Below are positions 10,600 through 19,031 of a DNA stretch of 64,000 nucleotides, piece after piece (the first letter of the stretch is position 1; every line of letters starts with the position of its first letter). A model generated the notes under the pieces. It saw only the letters and a program-made list of their open reading frames with translations, was not told the origin of the DNA and made no database searches. Both the position numbers and the translations under genes were made by a program. Location: contig RIAY01000001.1 of NCBI GenBank assembly GCA_003833075.1, positions 248,001 through 312,000 of the forward strand, in the 5' to 3' direction. Source of the stretch: Muribaculaceae bacterium Isolate-036 (Harlan) (GTDB lineage Bacteria; Bacteroidota; Bacteroidia; Bacteroidales; Muribaculaceae).

Positions 10600-11835
10600 T
10601 CAGTGAGTCGGATTGGTGAATTCGAAGGTTATCGCCTCGAAGAAATCGCCCTCGCGCATCGGACATTCGATCTCGACCTCAAACCATCGCCATCGGGTTC
10701 CGAATAATCCGCGGATATAAGGTCCTGTAGCTGATGCTATCAGATGACGTGTCTCACGATGCTGAGATGCATACAGCCGCATCTTGACCTTGTCTCGTCT
10801 GAAAACACCTCTTAGCGTCAGGCTCCTGACGCTTTTTTCATCTTCGGGATAATCGAGATGCAGAGGCTCGGTGCGCAGGTGTATGGTTTTGCCTGCCGGA
10901 GAGGGGAGGTTGTCTTCAGGCTTAGGAAGCTTGCTGAAGTCCGCGAGGGTGCCTGCGCTCATCCGTAATGTCACGTAATTGTCGGATCCGGTGATTTCAT
11001 CTGCCGGTACAGAACCTATAAGCCTGAAGTCGCTGTCTGACATCACCTGCGTGTTGATATCTTCTTCGGTATATCTGTCATAATACCAGCATCGGCGCGG
11101 GGTGCCGTCTACGGTCATGCTCCTTATTCCAGCGACTTCCCCATCCTCAGGATACATTCCGGCTTGTTTTGTGGCATATATGTCGATTGCCGTTATTCTG
11201 TTGCGGAGTGCTGTGAACGAGGGCGTTGCGTCCAGACGGTACATCAGTCTTGCCGATACGTTGCGCACCTGTACCCGGGTGTGAAGATACTTGCCTGAAA
11301 GTTGATGTGACATCACCGGAAGGAGCGGTGCAGTGCGGAAACATGAAAGAACACCGCAGTCGTGAAACCCGGAACAGGTGTTGTCGGAATATCTGTATCT
11401 CCACGCGATACGGAAAGGAGATGTGAAAAGATTCGATGAGTCCGAGGCTTTACGGTATCTTTTGAGTGCTTCGTGAACAGCTGTCGACCTGTTTTTCCTG
11501 AGCAATGCGCTTTCCGGTTCTGTGACTCCATGATAGTTGTCGTCAAACCATGCCAAGACTCTCGGAATGTCGCTGTCGCTGACGTTAAACGCTATTTCCG
11601 TTTCATTCCATCCTCCCATAAGTGGATGCTTTTCACCGTTTTCATCGGTGATTTCGGCGGGTTGTCGCGGACCGAATCCATCCAGTGTCTCTCCCCGTAG
11701 ACGGAACTTGATGCCGCAGTCCGGAACAGACTGCGTATTATTACCGTTTCCTCCGCTTCCATCGGGGTTTTCTGTCGTTGTCTCGCTCCTGAAAACTTTT
11801 ATGTTTTCCAGTTCGATACGTTTTCTGATTCTCAT
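10600..11835 (-). CDS. Unrecognised 411-residue protein, possibly phage-structural in origin
   Basis: This is a complete 411-residue protein with no signal peptide or membrane helix. It is beta-rich with many short charged turns. A WRYRYSDN segment near residue 165, followed by a proline-containing strand, and later the ITAIDIYATKQ segment, recall strand motifs I associate with phage virion proteins of Bacteroidota hosts. That resemblance is from memory and weak. It is transcribed on its own, with a perfect palindrome about 45 bp upstream of the start. If phage-derived it could be related to the capsid-like genes at 0.5-3.5 kb. Otherwise the function is unknown. The single long frame with regular codon use argues that it is a real gene. 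Confidence 0.65.
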   Translation of the reverse strand: MRIRKRIELENIKVFRSETTTENPDGSGGNGNNTQSVPDCGIKFRLRGETLDGFGPRQPAEITDENGEKHPLMGGWNETEIAFNVSDSDIPRVLAWFDDNYHGVTEPESALLRKNRSTAVHEALKRYRKASDSSNLFTSPFRIAWRYRYSDNTCSGFHDCGVLSCFRTAPLLPVMSHQLSGKYLHTRVQVRNVSARLMYRLDATPSFTALRNRITAIDIYATKQAGMYPEDGEVAGIRSMTVDGTPRRCWYYDRYTEEDINTQVMSDSDFRLIGSVPADEITGSDNYVTLRMSAGTLADFSKLPKPEDNLPSPAGKTIHLRTEPLHLDYPEDEKSVRSLTLRGVFRRDKVKMRLYASQHRETRHLIASATGPYIRGLFGTRWRWFEVEIECPMREGDFFEAITFEFTNPTH

Positions 11836-11880
11836 ATGGCAGTGATATGTTTGCAGTGGTGATGGTTAAGAGCTTTTAGG

Positions 11881-11900
11881 AACTGTTTAAATAAACAGTT
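11881..11900. repeat. Palindrome upstream of the 411-aa protein gene
   Basis: AACTGTTTA and TAAACAGTT form a perfect 9-bp inverted repeat with a 2-bp centre, 46 bp upstream of the minus-strand start at 11835. The size and position suit an operator, though a role is not shown. Confidence 0.5.
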
Positions 11901-11922
11901 TCTTACAATAATATGCGGTGGA

Positions 11923-11972
11923 ATAAAACCTCGTGGCGAAGATAACGGTAAATCTTCGCCACGAGGTTTTAT
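11923..11972 (-). terminator. Long-stem terminator after the GT2 gene
   Basis: A perfect 21-bp stem (11923-11943 with 11952-11972) and an 8-base loop sit 53 bp beyond the stop of the minus-strand GT2 gene. The minus-strand arm ends in TTTTAT. It ends the M28-tyrS-GT2 unit. Confidence 0.8.
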
Positions 11973-12024
11973 CTGTTGCAATTATCAGCCGGCTCTTATG
12001 AGCCATGACTTCGAGAGCCGCGCT

Positions 12025-13020
12025 CTAAAGCCGGTCGTTGCGGATTGTGCTGATTCCGGGAATGAAATTTGACAGCGTCTTTGATATCCGTTCTGTTAGG
12101 TAGTCTTTCTTATTGTATTTCAGCAATTCCTTCCCTTTGAGATATGCCGCTTTGCGGTCTTCCTCGCTCATCTGGGCGCGTTGTATTTTTTTCATCAGTG
12201 CTCCCAGACGTATCATCTTCCTTAAAGTCGGGATTCTGGTGTTCTCGAAGATATGTCTGAGAACGATGAAATCCTCATCGAAGAGATTCCCGTTGGATTT
12301 CCCTTTGTTTACACCCTCGCGTGTTGTGCTTCCAGAGTGGAAACGGAAGTGGTTGAGTTTGCGGTAAATCTCGATTACATCACCTTTGGTTGCCATGATT
12401 GACCAGAAAAGCCAGTCGCCGGCATTGCGCATCTTCATGCAGCTCTCGAATTCCGAGCCGTCTCCATATGCGTCGCGCCTGAAGAGAGTGCCGCTGGCGT
12501 TATAGATGTAGTTGATCCATATGAGATTGTGAGTGATGTATCGAATGCCGTCGAATACGCGGCATTCACCCTGACGTTTTTTGAACCGCTTGTCATACCA
12601 CCGGTCGTTGTCAATCTCTATCTTCGAACTGTTTTCGTCAATGGTGATTGAGCCGCCGAAAGCGATCACCGCCTTCGGATTGTTCTTCATCATTGCAACG
12701 CAGGTCAGCAGAAAGTCGGGTTCGCAACTGTCATCGCTTTCGGCAATCCATATATATTTACCCTGTGACAATTCGATTCCCCGTTGCCATTGGCGGAACG
12801 GACTTCCGCTGTTCTCTTTGTTTACAACCAGATGCGACACACGGGGGTCTTTGGCATATTCTTCAAGAATTTCCACTGAATTGTCGGTGGAAGCATCATC
12901 AAGGAGAATGACTTCAAAATCTTCGAATGTCTGGTTAAATACTGATTCCAACCGCTCCCTGAGGAACCGGGAGTGGTTGAAATTAGGTATTATAATGGAA
13001 ACAAGAGGAGCTTTGTCCAT
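12025..13020 (-). CDS. GT2 family glycosyltransferase
   Basis: This 331-residue cytosolic protein has a GT-A fold. The N-terminal VSIIIPNFNHSRFL strand-loop and LLDDASTD (nucleotide-sugar binding) are classic GT2 features. The IAESDD motif near residue 95 supplies the metal-binding acidic residues. The C-terminal third is helical and basic, which may allow membrane association. It probably adds a sugar to LPS, capsule or another surface glycan. It lies 48 bp downstream of tyrS on the same strand and ends at a strong terminator. Donor and acceptor are unknown. Confidence 0.88.
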   Translation of the reverse strand: MDKAPLVSIIIPNFNHSRFLRERLESVFNQTFEDFEVILLDDASTDNSVEILEEYAKDPRVSHLVVNKENSGSPFRQWQRGIELSQGKYIWIAESDDSCEPDFLLTCVAMMKNNPKAVIAFGGSITIDENSSKIEIDNDRWYDKRFKKRQGECRVFDGIRYITHNLIWINYIYNASGTLFRRDAYGDGSEFESCMKMRNAGDWLFWSIMATKGDVIEIYRKLNHFRFHSGSTTREGVNKGKSNGNLFDEDFIVLRHIFENTRIPTLRKMIRLGALMKKIQRAQMSEEDRKAAYLKGKELLKYNKKDYLTERISKTLSNFIPGISTIRNDRL

Positions 13021-13068
13021 AATTGATTGTAGATGTGTTGATGGTCAGCGGTGATTCGGAACAGTGCG

Positions 13069-14361
13069 TTATTCGGCGATCAAAAGGAAATGGTTTTTCT
13101 TCCCTTTCTGGATATGGAGATATTTTCCCCCGAGAAGAGCCGATGCGTCTACAGTTGCCGCAGGGTCGGTTATTTTCTCTTTGTTGAGGCTTACGCCGCC
13201 GCCTTGCACCATCTTGCGGGCTTCTCCCTTTGACGGGAACACCTGTGTCTTCACCGCAAGGAGGTCAAGCACGGGGATTCCCTCCTCAAGCTCCGCCCTG
13301 GAGATAGCGAATCGGGGAACACCGTCGAAAATGTCGAGAAGTGTCTGCTCGTCAAGAGCCTTCAGTGCCTCTCCGGCATTGTTGCTGAAAAGAATCTGGG
13401 ATGCCTCGACAGCGGCTTCGTAGTCTTTTTCGCTATGAACCATTGTGGTGACTTCCTTTGCAAGACGTTTCTGCAAGGGACGTGCGCCGGGATTCTCCTC
13501 ATGTTCGCGGACAAGTTGTTCGATTTCTTCTTTGGAAAGGAATGTGAATATCTTCAGATATTTCTCGGCATCGGCATCTGAAACGTTGAGCCAGAACTGA
13601 TAGAATTTGTAGGGGGATGTATAGCGTGCGTCAAGCCATACGTTTCCGCTTTCTGTCTTGCCGAATTTGCCTCCGTCAGCCTTGGTGATCAGCGGACAGG
13701 TCAGGGCGAATGCCTCACCGCCGGTCTTGCGGCGGATAAGTTCCGAGCCTGTGGTGATGTTGCCCCATTGGTCCGAGCCGCCGAGCTGGAGCTTGCAGTT
13801 CTTTTCCTGATAGAGGTGAAGGAAATCAAAGCCCTGAAGAAGCTGATATGTGAATTCAGTGAAGCTCAGACCGTCGCGGGCCTCGCCGTTGAGGCGTTTC
13901 TGAACGCTGTCTTTTGCCATCATGTAGTTGACGGTGATGTGCTTGCCGATTTCGCGTGCGAAATCAAGGAATGTCACATCTTTAGTCCAGTCATAGTTGT
14001 TGACCAGTTCTGCGCGGTTGGGAACATCTGAGTCGAAGTCAAGGAATTTTGCGAGTTGCTTCTTTATTGCCTCCTGATTGTGACGCAATGTCTTTTCATC
14101 AAGAAGATTTCGCTCGGCTGATTTCCCTGAAGGGTCGCCAATCATACCCGTCGCGCCGCCTACGAGCGCAAGGGGTTTGTGTCCGCAACGCTGGAAATGA
14201 CGAAGCATCATGACTCCGCAGAGGTGACCGATATGGAGTGAGTCTGCCGTCGGGTCAATACCGAGATATGCGGTGGTCATCTCTTTGTTCAGTTGTTCGT
14301 CTGTGCCCGGCATCATGGTGTGTATCATGCCGCGCCATGTCAATTCTTCAATGAAATTCAT
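13069..14361 (-). CDS. tyrS: Tyrosyl-tRNA synthetase
   Basis: This 430-residue class I aminoacyl-tRNA synthetase charges tRNA-Tyr. The HIGH motif is at residues 43-46, with the KMSKS counterpart as KFGKT in the [11 protein letters not shown] segment. The WGNITTG segment also matches bacterial TyrRS. A C-terminal S4-like RNA-binding domain ([16 protein letters not shown]) completes the usual architecture and length. It lies between the M28 lipoprotein gene (62 bp upstream) and a GT2 gene on the same strand. No T-box or other leader structure was noticed. Confidence 0.96.
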   Translation of the reverse strand: MNFIEELTWRGMIHTMMPGTDEQLNKEMTTAYLGIDPTADSLHIGHLCGVMMLRHFQRCGHKPLALVGGATGMIGDPSGKSAERNLLDEKTLRHNQEAIKKQLAKFLDFDSDVPNRAELVNNYDWTKDVTFLDFAREIGKHITVNYMMAKDSVQKRLNGEARDGLSFTEFTYQLLQGFDFLHLYQEKNCKLQLGGSDQWGNITTGSELIRRKTGGEAFALTCPLITKADGGKFGKTESGNVWLDARYTSPYKFYQFWLNVSDADAEKYLKIFTFLSKEEIEQLVREHEENPGARPLQKRLAKEVTTMVHSEKDYEAAVEASQILFSNNAGEALKALDEQTLLDIFDGVPRFAISRAELEEGIPVLDLLAVKTQVFPSKGEARKMVQGGGVSLNKEKITDPAATVDASALLGGKYLHIQKGKKNHFLLIAE

Positions 14362-14423
14362 ATGTCTGTCTGTTTTTTTGTTTAATAACTGGTAAAATCA
14401 TGAACGTAAAAAGACTTCCGGTT

Positions 14424-15401
14424 TTACAGTTCAAGATACCGCACAAGGGTCGTACCTACGGCGCGCAGTGTGTTTTTATCGATATTTTCGAGATTGTCTT
14501 TTGTCGTGTGCCAGTGGGGATTGAAGCCTGTGCGTGGATGATATTCGATGATGTCGACTGCCGGAATACCCTGTTTTATGAACTCCACATGGTCATCGGT
14601 GACAGCTCCTCCCATCTGGCGTGGGAACAGGCTGCCGTATCCGCTGGCGGATGCCGCGTTCCAGAGTTCGGTTACAAGATCCGGCGCTGACTGCTGCGAG
14701 AAATATTCTATCGGGAAGAGTGCGCCCGCGCCCCCGACCATGTCGGCTACAATCACGCGTGCCGGCTGATATCCCGGCTTGACCGGATTATGCACGAAAT
14801 ATCTTGTGCCCATCGCCCAGGAATCATCGTCTCCCTCTGTGCCCCAGTCTTCGGCATCTACGAAAAGAATGTCTATCCCTTTTTTCGGATTGGCGGCGGA
14901 GATCTGCCGGGCGATCTCAAGCAGCACGGCGACTCCGCTGGCTCCATCGTTGGCTCCGTCGACGGGCTGTTTCCGTTTGTCGGGATCTGGGTCTTCATCA
15001 GCCCAGGGTCTGCAGTCATAGTGGGCAAGAAGAAGAGTCCGGTCTTCCTCTCCGGGGTTGTATTGCCCGAAGATATTGCGTGCATGAAGAATGGTTCCGT
15101 CGAATGCTTCAAGATCCATCTTCTGCTCGATGACCTCGGCTCCATGACGCCGGAGTTCGGCTGCCATCCAGTCACCGGCTTTGGCGTGAGCCTCGGTGTT
15201 CGGAACGCGCGGTCCGAATTCCACCTGTCTGCCGAGGTATGCGTATGCGCTGTCGGCATCGAATGCCACTGCGTCGGGTGCTTCGGCAACCATAGCCGAG
15301 GAGTCCGCATAGTTGCCGGATCCATCGGCGGAATCTGCTCTTTTCGCACCGCATCCCGCAAGGAACATCAGAACTAATATTGACGTAAATACATTTTGCA
15401 T
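14424..15401 (-). CDS. M28-family zinc peptidase / glutaminyl cyclase-like lipoprotein
   Basis: This is a 325-residue protein. A lipoprotein signal peptide ends in LAGC, giving Cys17 as the lipidated residue, so the enzyme is anchored in a membrane outside the cytoplasm. The M28 zinc-binding pattern is visible: LLAHYDCRPW (His and Asp), NDGASGVA (bridging Asp) and VDAEDWG (Glu). Overall it resembles bacterial glutaminyl-peptide cyclotransferase-like M28 proteins, which form N-terminal pyroglutamate, but an aminopeptidase role is equally possible. The -7 promoter element ends only 4 bp before the start codon, so the mRNA may be leaderless. The signal peptide requires this start. Confidence 0.85.
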   Translation of the reverse strand: MQNVFTSILVLMFLAGCGAKRADSADGSGNYADSSAMVAEAPDAVAFDADSAYAYLGRQVEFGPRVPNTEAHAKAGDWMAAELRRHGAEVIEQKMDLEAFDGTILHARNIFGQYNPGEEDRTLLLAHYDCRPWADEDPDPDKRKQPVDGANDGASGVAVLLEIARQISAANPKKGIDILFVDAEDWGTEGDDDSWAMGTRYFVHNPVKPGYQPARVIVADMVGGAGALFPIEYFSQQSAPDLVTELWNAASASGYGSLFPRQMGGAVTDDHVEFIKQGIPAVDIIEYHPRTGFNPHWHTTKDNLENIDKNTLRAVGTTLVRYLEL

Positions 15402-15405
15402 ATTG

Positions 15406-15413
15406 CAAAATTA
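15406..15413 (-). promoter_or_regulatory. -7 element abutting the M28 lipoprotein start
   Basis: The minus strand reads TAATTTTG, and its last base is four bases from the ATG at 15401. Transcription would start at or next to the start codon. Confidence 0.6.
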
Positions 15414-15445
15414 CTCATAAACTTCCGAATTTCTAAATTTTACGT

Positions 15446-15453
15446 TAATTTTG
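15446..15453 (+). promoter_or_regulatory. -7 element abutting the GT90 gene start
   Basis: TAATTTTG ends four bases before the ATG at 15458. It mirrors the divergent element at 15406-15413, 32 bp away. Confidence 0.6.
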
Positions 15454-15457
15454 TAAT

Positions 15458-16429
15458 ATGAATCTCATTGAGAAATACGTTCTGCCGGGTAAAAAGATGG
15501 CGCTTTTCTTCTATATCAGGGGGGCGCTTCATAATCTTGTGCCCCGTTTCTGGCTCAATGCCAGTCGCAGAAGGGTGTTGCGTAACTGGGAGAAGCGTGC
15601 TGATGCAGACTATCTCAGATGGCGCCGCGACATTTATTGCCGTCTTGAAAAGCCTTGCACGATACCGGAGGAAGCGGGTGTCGCGCTTAAAGATGTGAGG
15701 ATGGGTAATTTTCAGAGCCGATATGCGGTTGATGCCCAGCGATCTTTGCGTTACTTCCCTGGAAATGCTCTCCTTGCGTTCAAAGATGGGGATGTATGGG
15801 AGAATCCGGTGGTGCCGACACTGATCAAGGCACGTAGACTCAATGGAAAGAATGAGGAAAATGCAGTGATTCTAAATCTCGACTCGATACGCCACTGGCT
15901 CAATCCTCATGACAATATCCCCTTCGATAAGAAGATTCCGAAACTTTTTTTTAGAGGAGACATTTTCAATAAGCCGGCGAGAGTGAAGTTTTTTGAGCAA
16001 TGGGCAGACAACGGAATGTTTGATCTGGGCGACACCAATCGCAATCATCCTTCACGATGGCAATCCGAGTTTGTGTCGATACCTGAACATTTCAAATATA
16101 AATTCATTCTTGCCCTTGAGGGATACGACATGGCGTCGTCGCTTCAGTGGATAATGGCTTCGGGTTGTGTGCCTGTTATGCCCAAACCCACTGTCGAGGG
16201 GTGGCTGATGCATTCGCAACTTGTGGCTGGCAGGCATTATATCGAGATAGCCCCCGACTTTTCAGACGTGGGCGATGTTATGCGGTATTATATCGGGCAT
16301 CCCGATGAGGCGCGCATGATTTCCGAGGAGTCTCGAAAATGGGCATTGCAGTTCAACGACAGAAAGAGAGAGAAGATCATAAGTCTGCTTGTGGTCGACA
16401 AATACCTCTCGTCAATCGCGAAGCCCTGA
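15458..16429 (+). CDS. GT90 (CAP10/LpsA-like) glycosyltransferase
   Basis: This is a 323-residue protein. The centre and C-terminal half carry the GT90/CAP10 pattern: IPKLFFRGDIFNKPAR around residue 165, the HFKYKFILALEGYDMASSL segment near residue 210, and a SGCVPVMPKP segment just after it. This family includes bacterial LPS core transferases (LpsA) and fungal capsule and animal O-glucosyl/xylosyl transferases. A role in LPS or surface glycan assembly is likely. There is no signal peptide, so it acts at the cytosolic face. It starts a plus-strand run of four glycosyltransferases. Met14 is an alternative start if the leaderless start proves wrong. Confidence 0.85.
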   Translation: MNLIEKYVLPGKKMALFFYIRGALHNLVPRFWLNASRRRVLRNWEKRADADYLRWRRDIYCRLEKPCTIPEEAGVALKDVRMGNFQSRYAVDAQRSLRYFPGNALLAFKDGDVWENPVVPTLIKARRLNGKNEENAVILNLDSIRHWLNPHDNIPFDKKIPKLFFRGDIFNKPARVKFFEQWADNGMFDLGDTNRNHPSRWQSEFVSIPEHFKYKFILALEGYDMASSLQWIMASGCVPVMPKPTVEGWLMHSQLVAGRHYIEIAPDFSDVGDVMRYYIGHPDEARMISEESRKWALQFNDRKREKIISLLVVDKYLSSIAKP

Positions 16430-16485
16430 CGATATGTCCCGGCTTAGAGAATGAGTTCCCCAATAAATACTGATTATAATATCAT

Positions 16486-17343
16486 ATGTTATCAATTATC
16501 GTAAGCACGGTTTATCCGGAAAGACTGGAGCGGTTCAGAAGGAATGTCGCCGAAACCATCGGAGATATTCCCTATGAGATAATCGCTATTGAGAATGTAA
16601 AGAATCCGCGTTCGCTGGCAAATGTATATAATGAAGGTGGCTCGCGTGCCCGTTTTCCTTACCTTCTTTTCATGCATGAGGATGCGGGGTTCATTACGAG
16701 AAACTGGTTTGAGGACATCCGCCGTAAACTTGACGAGCCGGATTGCGGCACTGTCGGATTTGCCGGATCAAAACTGATGTTCAATATGCCCGGAGGATGG
16801 GGCATGGGTCTGAAATGGATGTATGTCAATGTATTGCAGTGTGGAGAAGTGGCGCGTGCGAACTATGATGCAAACACTCCGTTTGTCGAGGTTGTGACAA
16901 TCGACGGACTTGCGATGTTCGTGCGAAAGGAGGTGTGGGCTGAGAATCCGTTTGATGAGGAGTCGCTTCCAGGTTTCCACTGCTATGATGTGGATTTCTC
17001 ACTTAATCTGTCGTTGAAATATAGGAATTATGTCTGTTTCTGTGTCGATGTCTATCATGATTCGGCTGGAAATTTCGACCGTGTCTGGCTTGATCAGACA
17101 TTGAAGATATATGAAAAAAAATGGAAGCATATTCTTCCACGTGCCGTGGACAACATACACCTTACTCCCTCGCAGATTAAATATGAGGAGGAAAGACAAT
17201 GTTTCCGCTTTCTGAAGATTCTCGAAAAAGATTCAGTTTTGAGGAATTTCTATAAGCGTCGCTTCATGAATTATCCTCTCACATTACGCCATTTTGAGCA
17301 TCTTGTGAAACTTGTTCTTGGACTTGCTCAAAAAAGACGCTGA
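16486..17343 (+). CDS. GT2-like glycosyltransferase (Glyco_tranf_2_5 type)
   Basis: This is a 285-residue protein. It opens with MLSIIVSTVYPERLERF, and the usual GT2 DxD is replaced by HEDAGF near residue 65, as in the Glyco_tranf_2_5 group. A later GFHCYDVDFSL motif supplies the acidic catalytic pair. It is probably cytosolic and acts on a surface glycan precursor. Its stop codon is 4 bp before the next gene's ATG, which indicates one operon. Donor and acceptor cannot be told from the sequence. Confidence 0.82.
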   Translation: MLSIIVSTVYPERLERFRRNVAETIGDIPYEIIAIENVKNPRSLANVYNEGGSRARFPYLLFMHEDAGFITRNWFEDIRRKLDEPDCGTVGFAGSKLMFNMPGGWGMGLKWMYVNVLQCGEVARANYDANTPFVEVVTIDGLAMFVRKEVWAENPFDEESLPGFHCYDVDFSLNLSLKYRNYVCFCVDVYHDSAGNFDRVWLDQTLKIYEKKWKHILPRAVDNIHLTPSQIKYEEERQCFRFLKILEKDSVLRNFYKRRFMNYPLTLRHFEHLVKLVLGLAQKRR

Positions 17344-17347
17344 TGAT

Positions 17348-18172
17348 ATGAAGATTTCGGTAATAGTAGCTGTATATAACAATTTCAAATGGCTTCGTCT
17401 TATTCTTGATGCGATGCGTATGCAGACTTATCATGATTTCGAAGTCATAATAGCCGATGACGGCTCTTCTCAGGATAATGTGACCAAGATAAGGGGATAT
17501 ATAAATTCCCATCCTGAAATCAGGATACTCCATTCGTGGCATTCCGATGAAGGCTGGCGCAAGAACAAGGCTCTGAACAGTGCCGTCAGGATTTCGTCAG
17601 GCGATTATCTTGTCTTCATCGACGGTGACTGCATCCCGCATCCGGATTTTGTGGCAGACCATGCAAGACTCGCTACCGAGGGTGTGGTGATGGGAGGACG
17701 CCGTGTCGAGACGGGTAAGTATCTGAACAATATGATTGAAAGTTGGAGTACACTGCCCGCAAATTATTTCGCTTTGGCGCGCAAGAAAATTGTGGGTTCT
17801 CTTTTCAAGGAGTCTTTGGGCAAGACATTGTCGCAGCTCAGACGCACTTGGCGGTTCCCTTATGTCTTTGGCAAACCGTTGGGTCTCAAGGAACAAGGTA
17901 TACTTGGCGCGAATTTCGGGATATTCCGTTCCGATTTCGAGAAGGTAAACGGTTTTGACGAACGATACACGGATCCGGGCACCGGTGAAGACTGCGATCT
18001 TGATGTGCGTCTGGAGAATGCAGGTATCCGCCATCTCAAAGCATCGCACTATGCGCTTATGATGCATCGCCATCACGACCGTCTCGACTGGAGCTCGGAA
18101 AAGAATGCCGCCCTCTACGCCTCGGCGCGCAATAACAAAACCACTTATGTGGAAACCGGTCTTCGTCAATAA
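17348..18172 (+). CDS. GT2 family glycosyltransferase with galactosyltransferase-like C-terminus
   Basis: This is a 274-residue protein. A TTG start further upstream lies inside the previous gene, so the ATG at 17348, 4 bp after that gene's stop, is preferred. The N-terminus shows MKISVIVAVYNNFKWL and IADDGSS. The DxD is in FIDGDCIPH, near residue 95. The PGTGEDCDLDVRLENAG segment near residue 220 is the Glyco_transf_7C (galactosyltransferase-like) acceptor-side motif. It is co-transcribed with the GT2-like gene upstream and is likely to extend the same surface glycan. Confidence 0.87.
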   Translation: MKISVIVAVYNNFKWLRLILDAMRMQTYHDFEVIIADDGSSQDNVTKIRGYINSHPEIRILHSWHSDEGWRKNKALNSAVRISSGDYLVFIDGDCIPHPDFVADHARLATEGVVMGGRRVETGKYLNNMIESWSTLPANYFALARKKIVGSLFKESLGKTLSQLRRTWRFPYVFGKPLGLKEQGILGANFGIFRSDFEKVNGFDERYTDPGTGEDCDLDVRLENAGIRHLKASHYALMMHRHHDRLDWSSEKNAALYASARNNKTTYVETGLRQ

Positions 18173-18226
18173 TTTGATAAGAAACATTAATTTCCCGGAA
18201 AACATATCTCAATCGCCAATCAAAAA

Positions 18227-19018
18227 ATGAAAACCTCCCTGATAATATCCACATATAATCGTCCTGACGCGCTGGAAGTGTGTCTTAAAAGCGTTGCGAT
18301 GCTTAATCCCCTCCCCGATGAAGTGATTGTTGGTGATGACGGGTCGCGTGAAGAAACTGAAACGCTTGTGAGCCGTTTTTGTAAAGATTTTCCTGTGCCA
18401 CTCAAATATATCCGTCAGGAAGACGAAGGTTTCAGGCTGGCGATGATTCGAAACAAATGCGTGGCTGCCGCCACAGGCGATTACATAATCCAGATCGACG
18501 GTGACCTGTTTCTCCATCAGCGTTTTGTCAGCGATCATGTGCGGGAAAGCCGGAAGGGATATTTTCTCAAAGGGGGAAGAGTCCAGTTGGGCGAAGCGCT
18601 TACGAATGAAATATGTAAAGAACGAACGCCGAGAAAGATAACACCTTTCACAGCAGGAATCGAGGCAAAGAGGGCAAACGCCGTCAGGTCTGTGGCGGTG
18701 GCGGATTATCTTGCACCGCGTTATCGTAAGAACAGGGAAAATGTGTTGGGGTGCAATATGTCTTTCTACAGAGATGATTTTATGGCGGTAAACGGCTATG
18801 ATGAAAGTTTTGAGGGATGGGGAGCGGAAGATCTTGACATCTCTTTCCGTTTCAAGAACATGGGACTGGGCAAAAGATACCTTAAATTCTGTGCTCTGGC
18901 ATATCATCTATGGCATCCGGAAGCACAGATGGACAAAAGTTCCGGCAACCACGCCGTGGCGAGGAAACACCGGGACGAGGGTGTTGTCCGGGCTTTAAAG
19001 GGTGTTGACCGCTATTGA
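18227..19018 (+). CDS. GT2 family glycosyltransferase with galactosyltransferase-like C-terminus
   Basis: This 263-residue protein is the same type as the preceding gene but not a close duplicate. Features include MKTSLIISTYNRPDAL, VGDDGSREET, the DxD in QIDGDLFLH, and the GWGAEDLDIS motif of Glyco_transf_7C enzymes. Two consecutive enzymes of this class suggest two related sugars are added in sequence. It lies 54 bp after the previous gene and ends 13 bp from the convergent GT4 gene, with no terminator visible in that gap. Confidence 0.87.
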   Translation: MKTSLIISTYNRPDALEVCLKSVAMLNPLPDEVIVGDDGSREETETLVSRFCKDFPVPLKYIRQEDEGFRLAMIRNKCVAAATGDYIIQIDGDLFLHQRFVSDHVRESRKGYFLKGGRVQLGEALTNEICKERTPRKITPFTAGIEAKRANAVRSVAVADYLAPRYRKNRENVLGCNMSFYRDDFMAVNGYDESFEGWGAEDLDISFRFKNMGLGKRYLKFCALAYHLWHPEAQMDKSSGNHAVARKHRDEGVVRALKGVDRY

Positions 19019-19031
19019 CTTCCGGAGTCCC

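Noticed and set aside
14790-15377. 195-codon plus-strand frame inside the M28 gene
   Set aside because: It overlaps the lipoprotein's zinc-binding core in antisense and has no features of its own.
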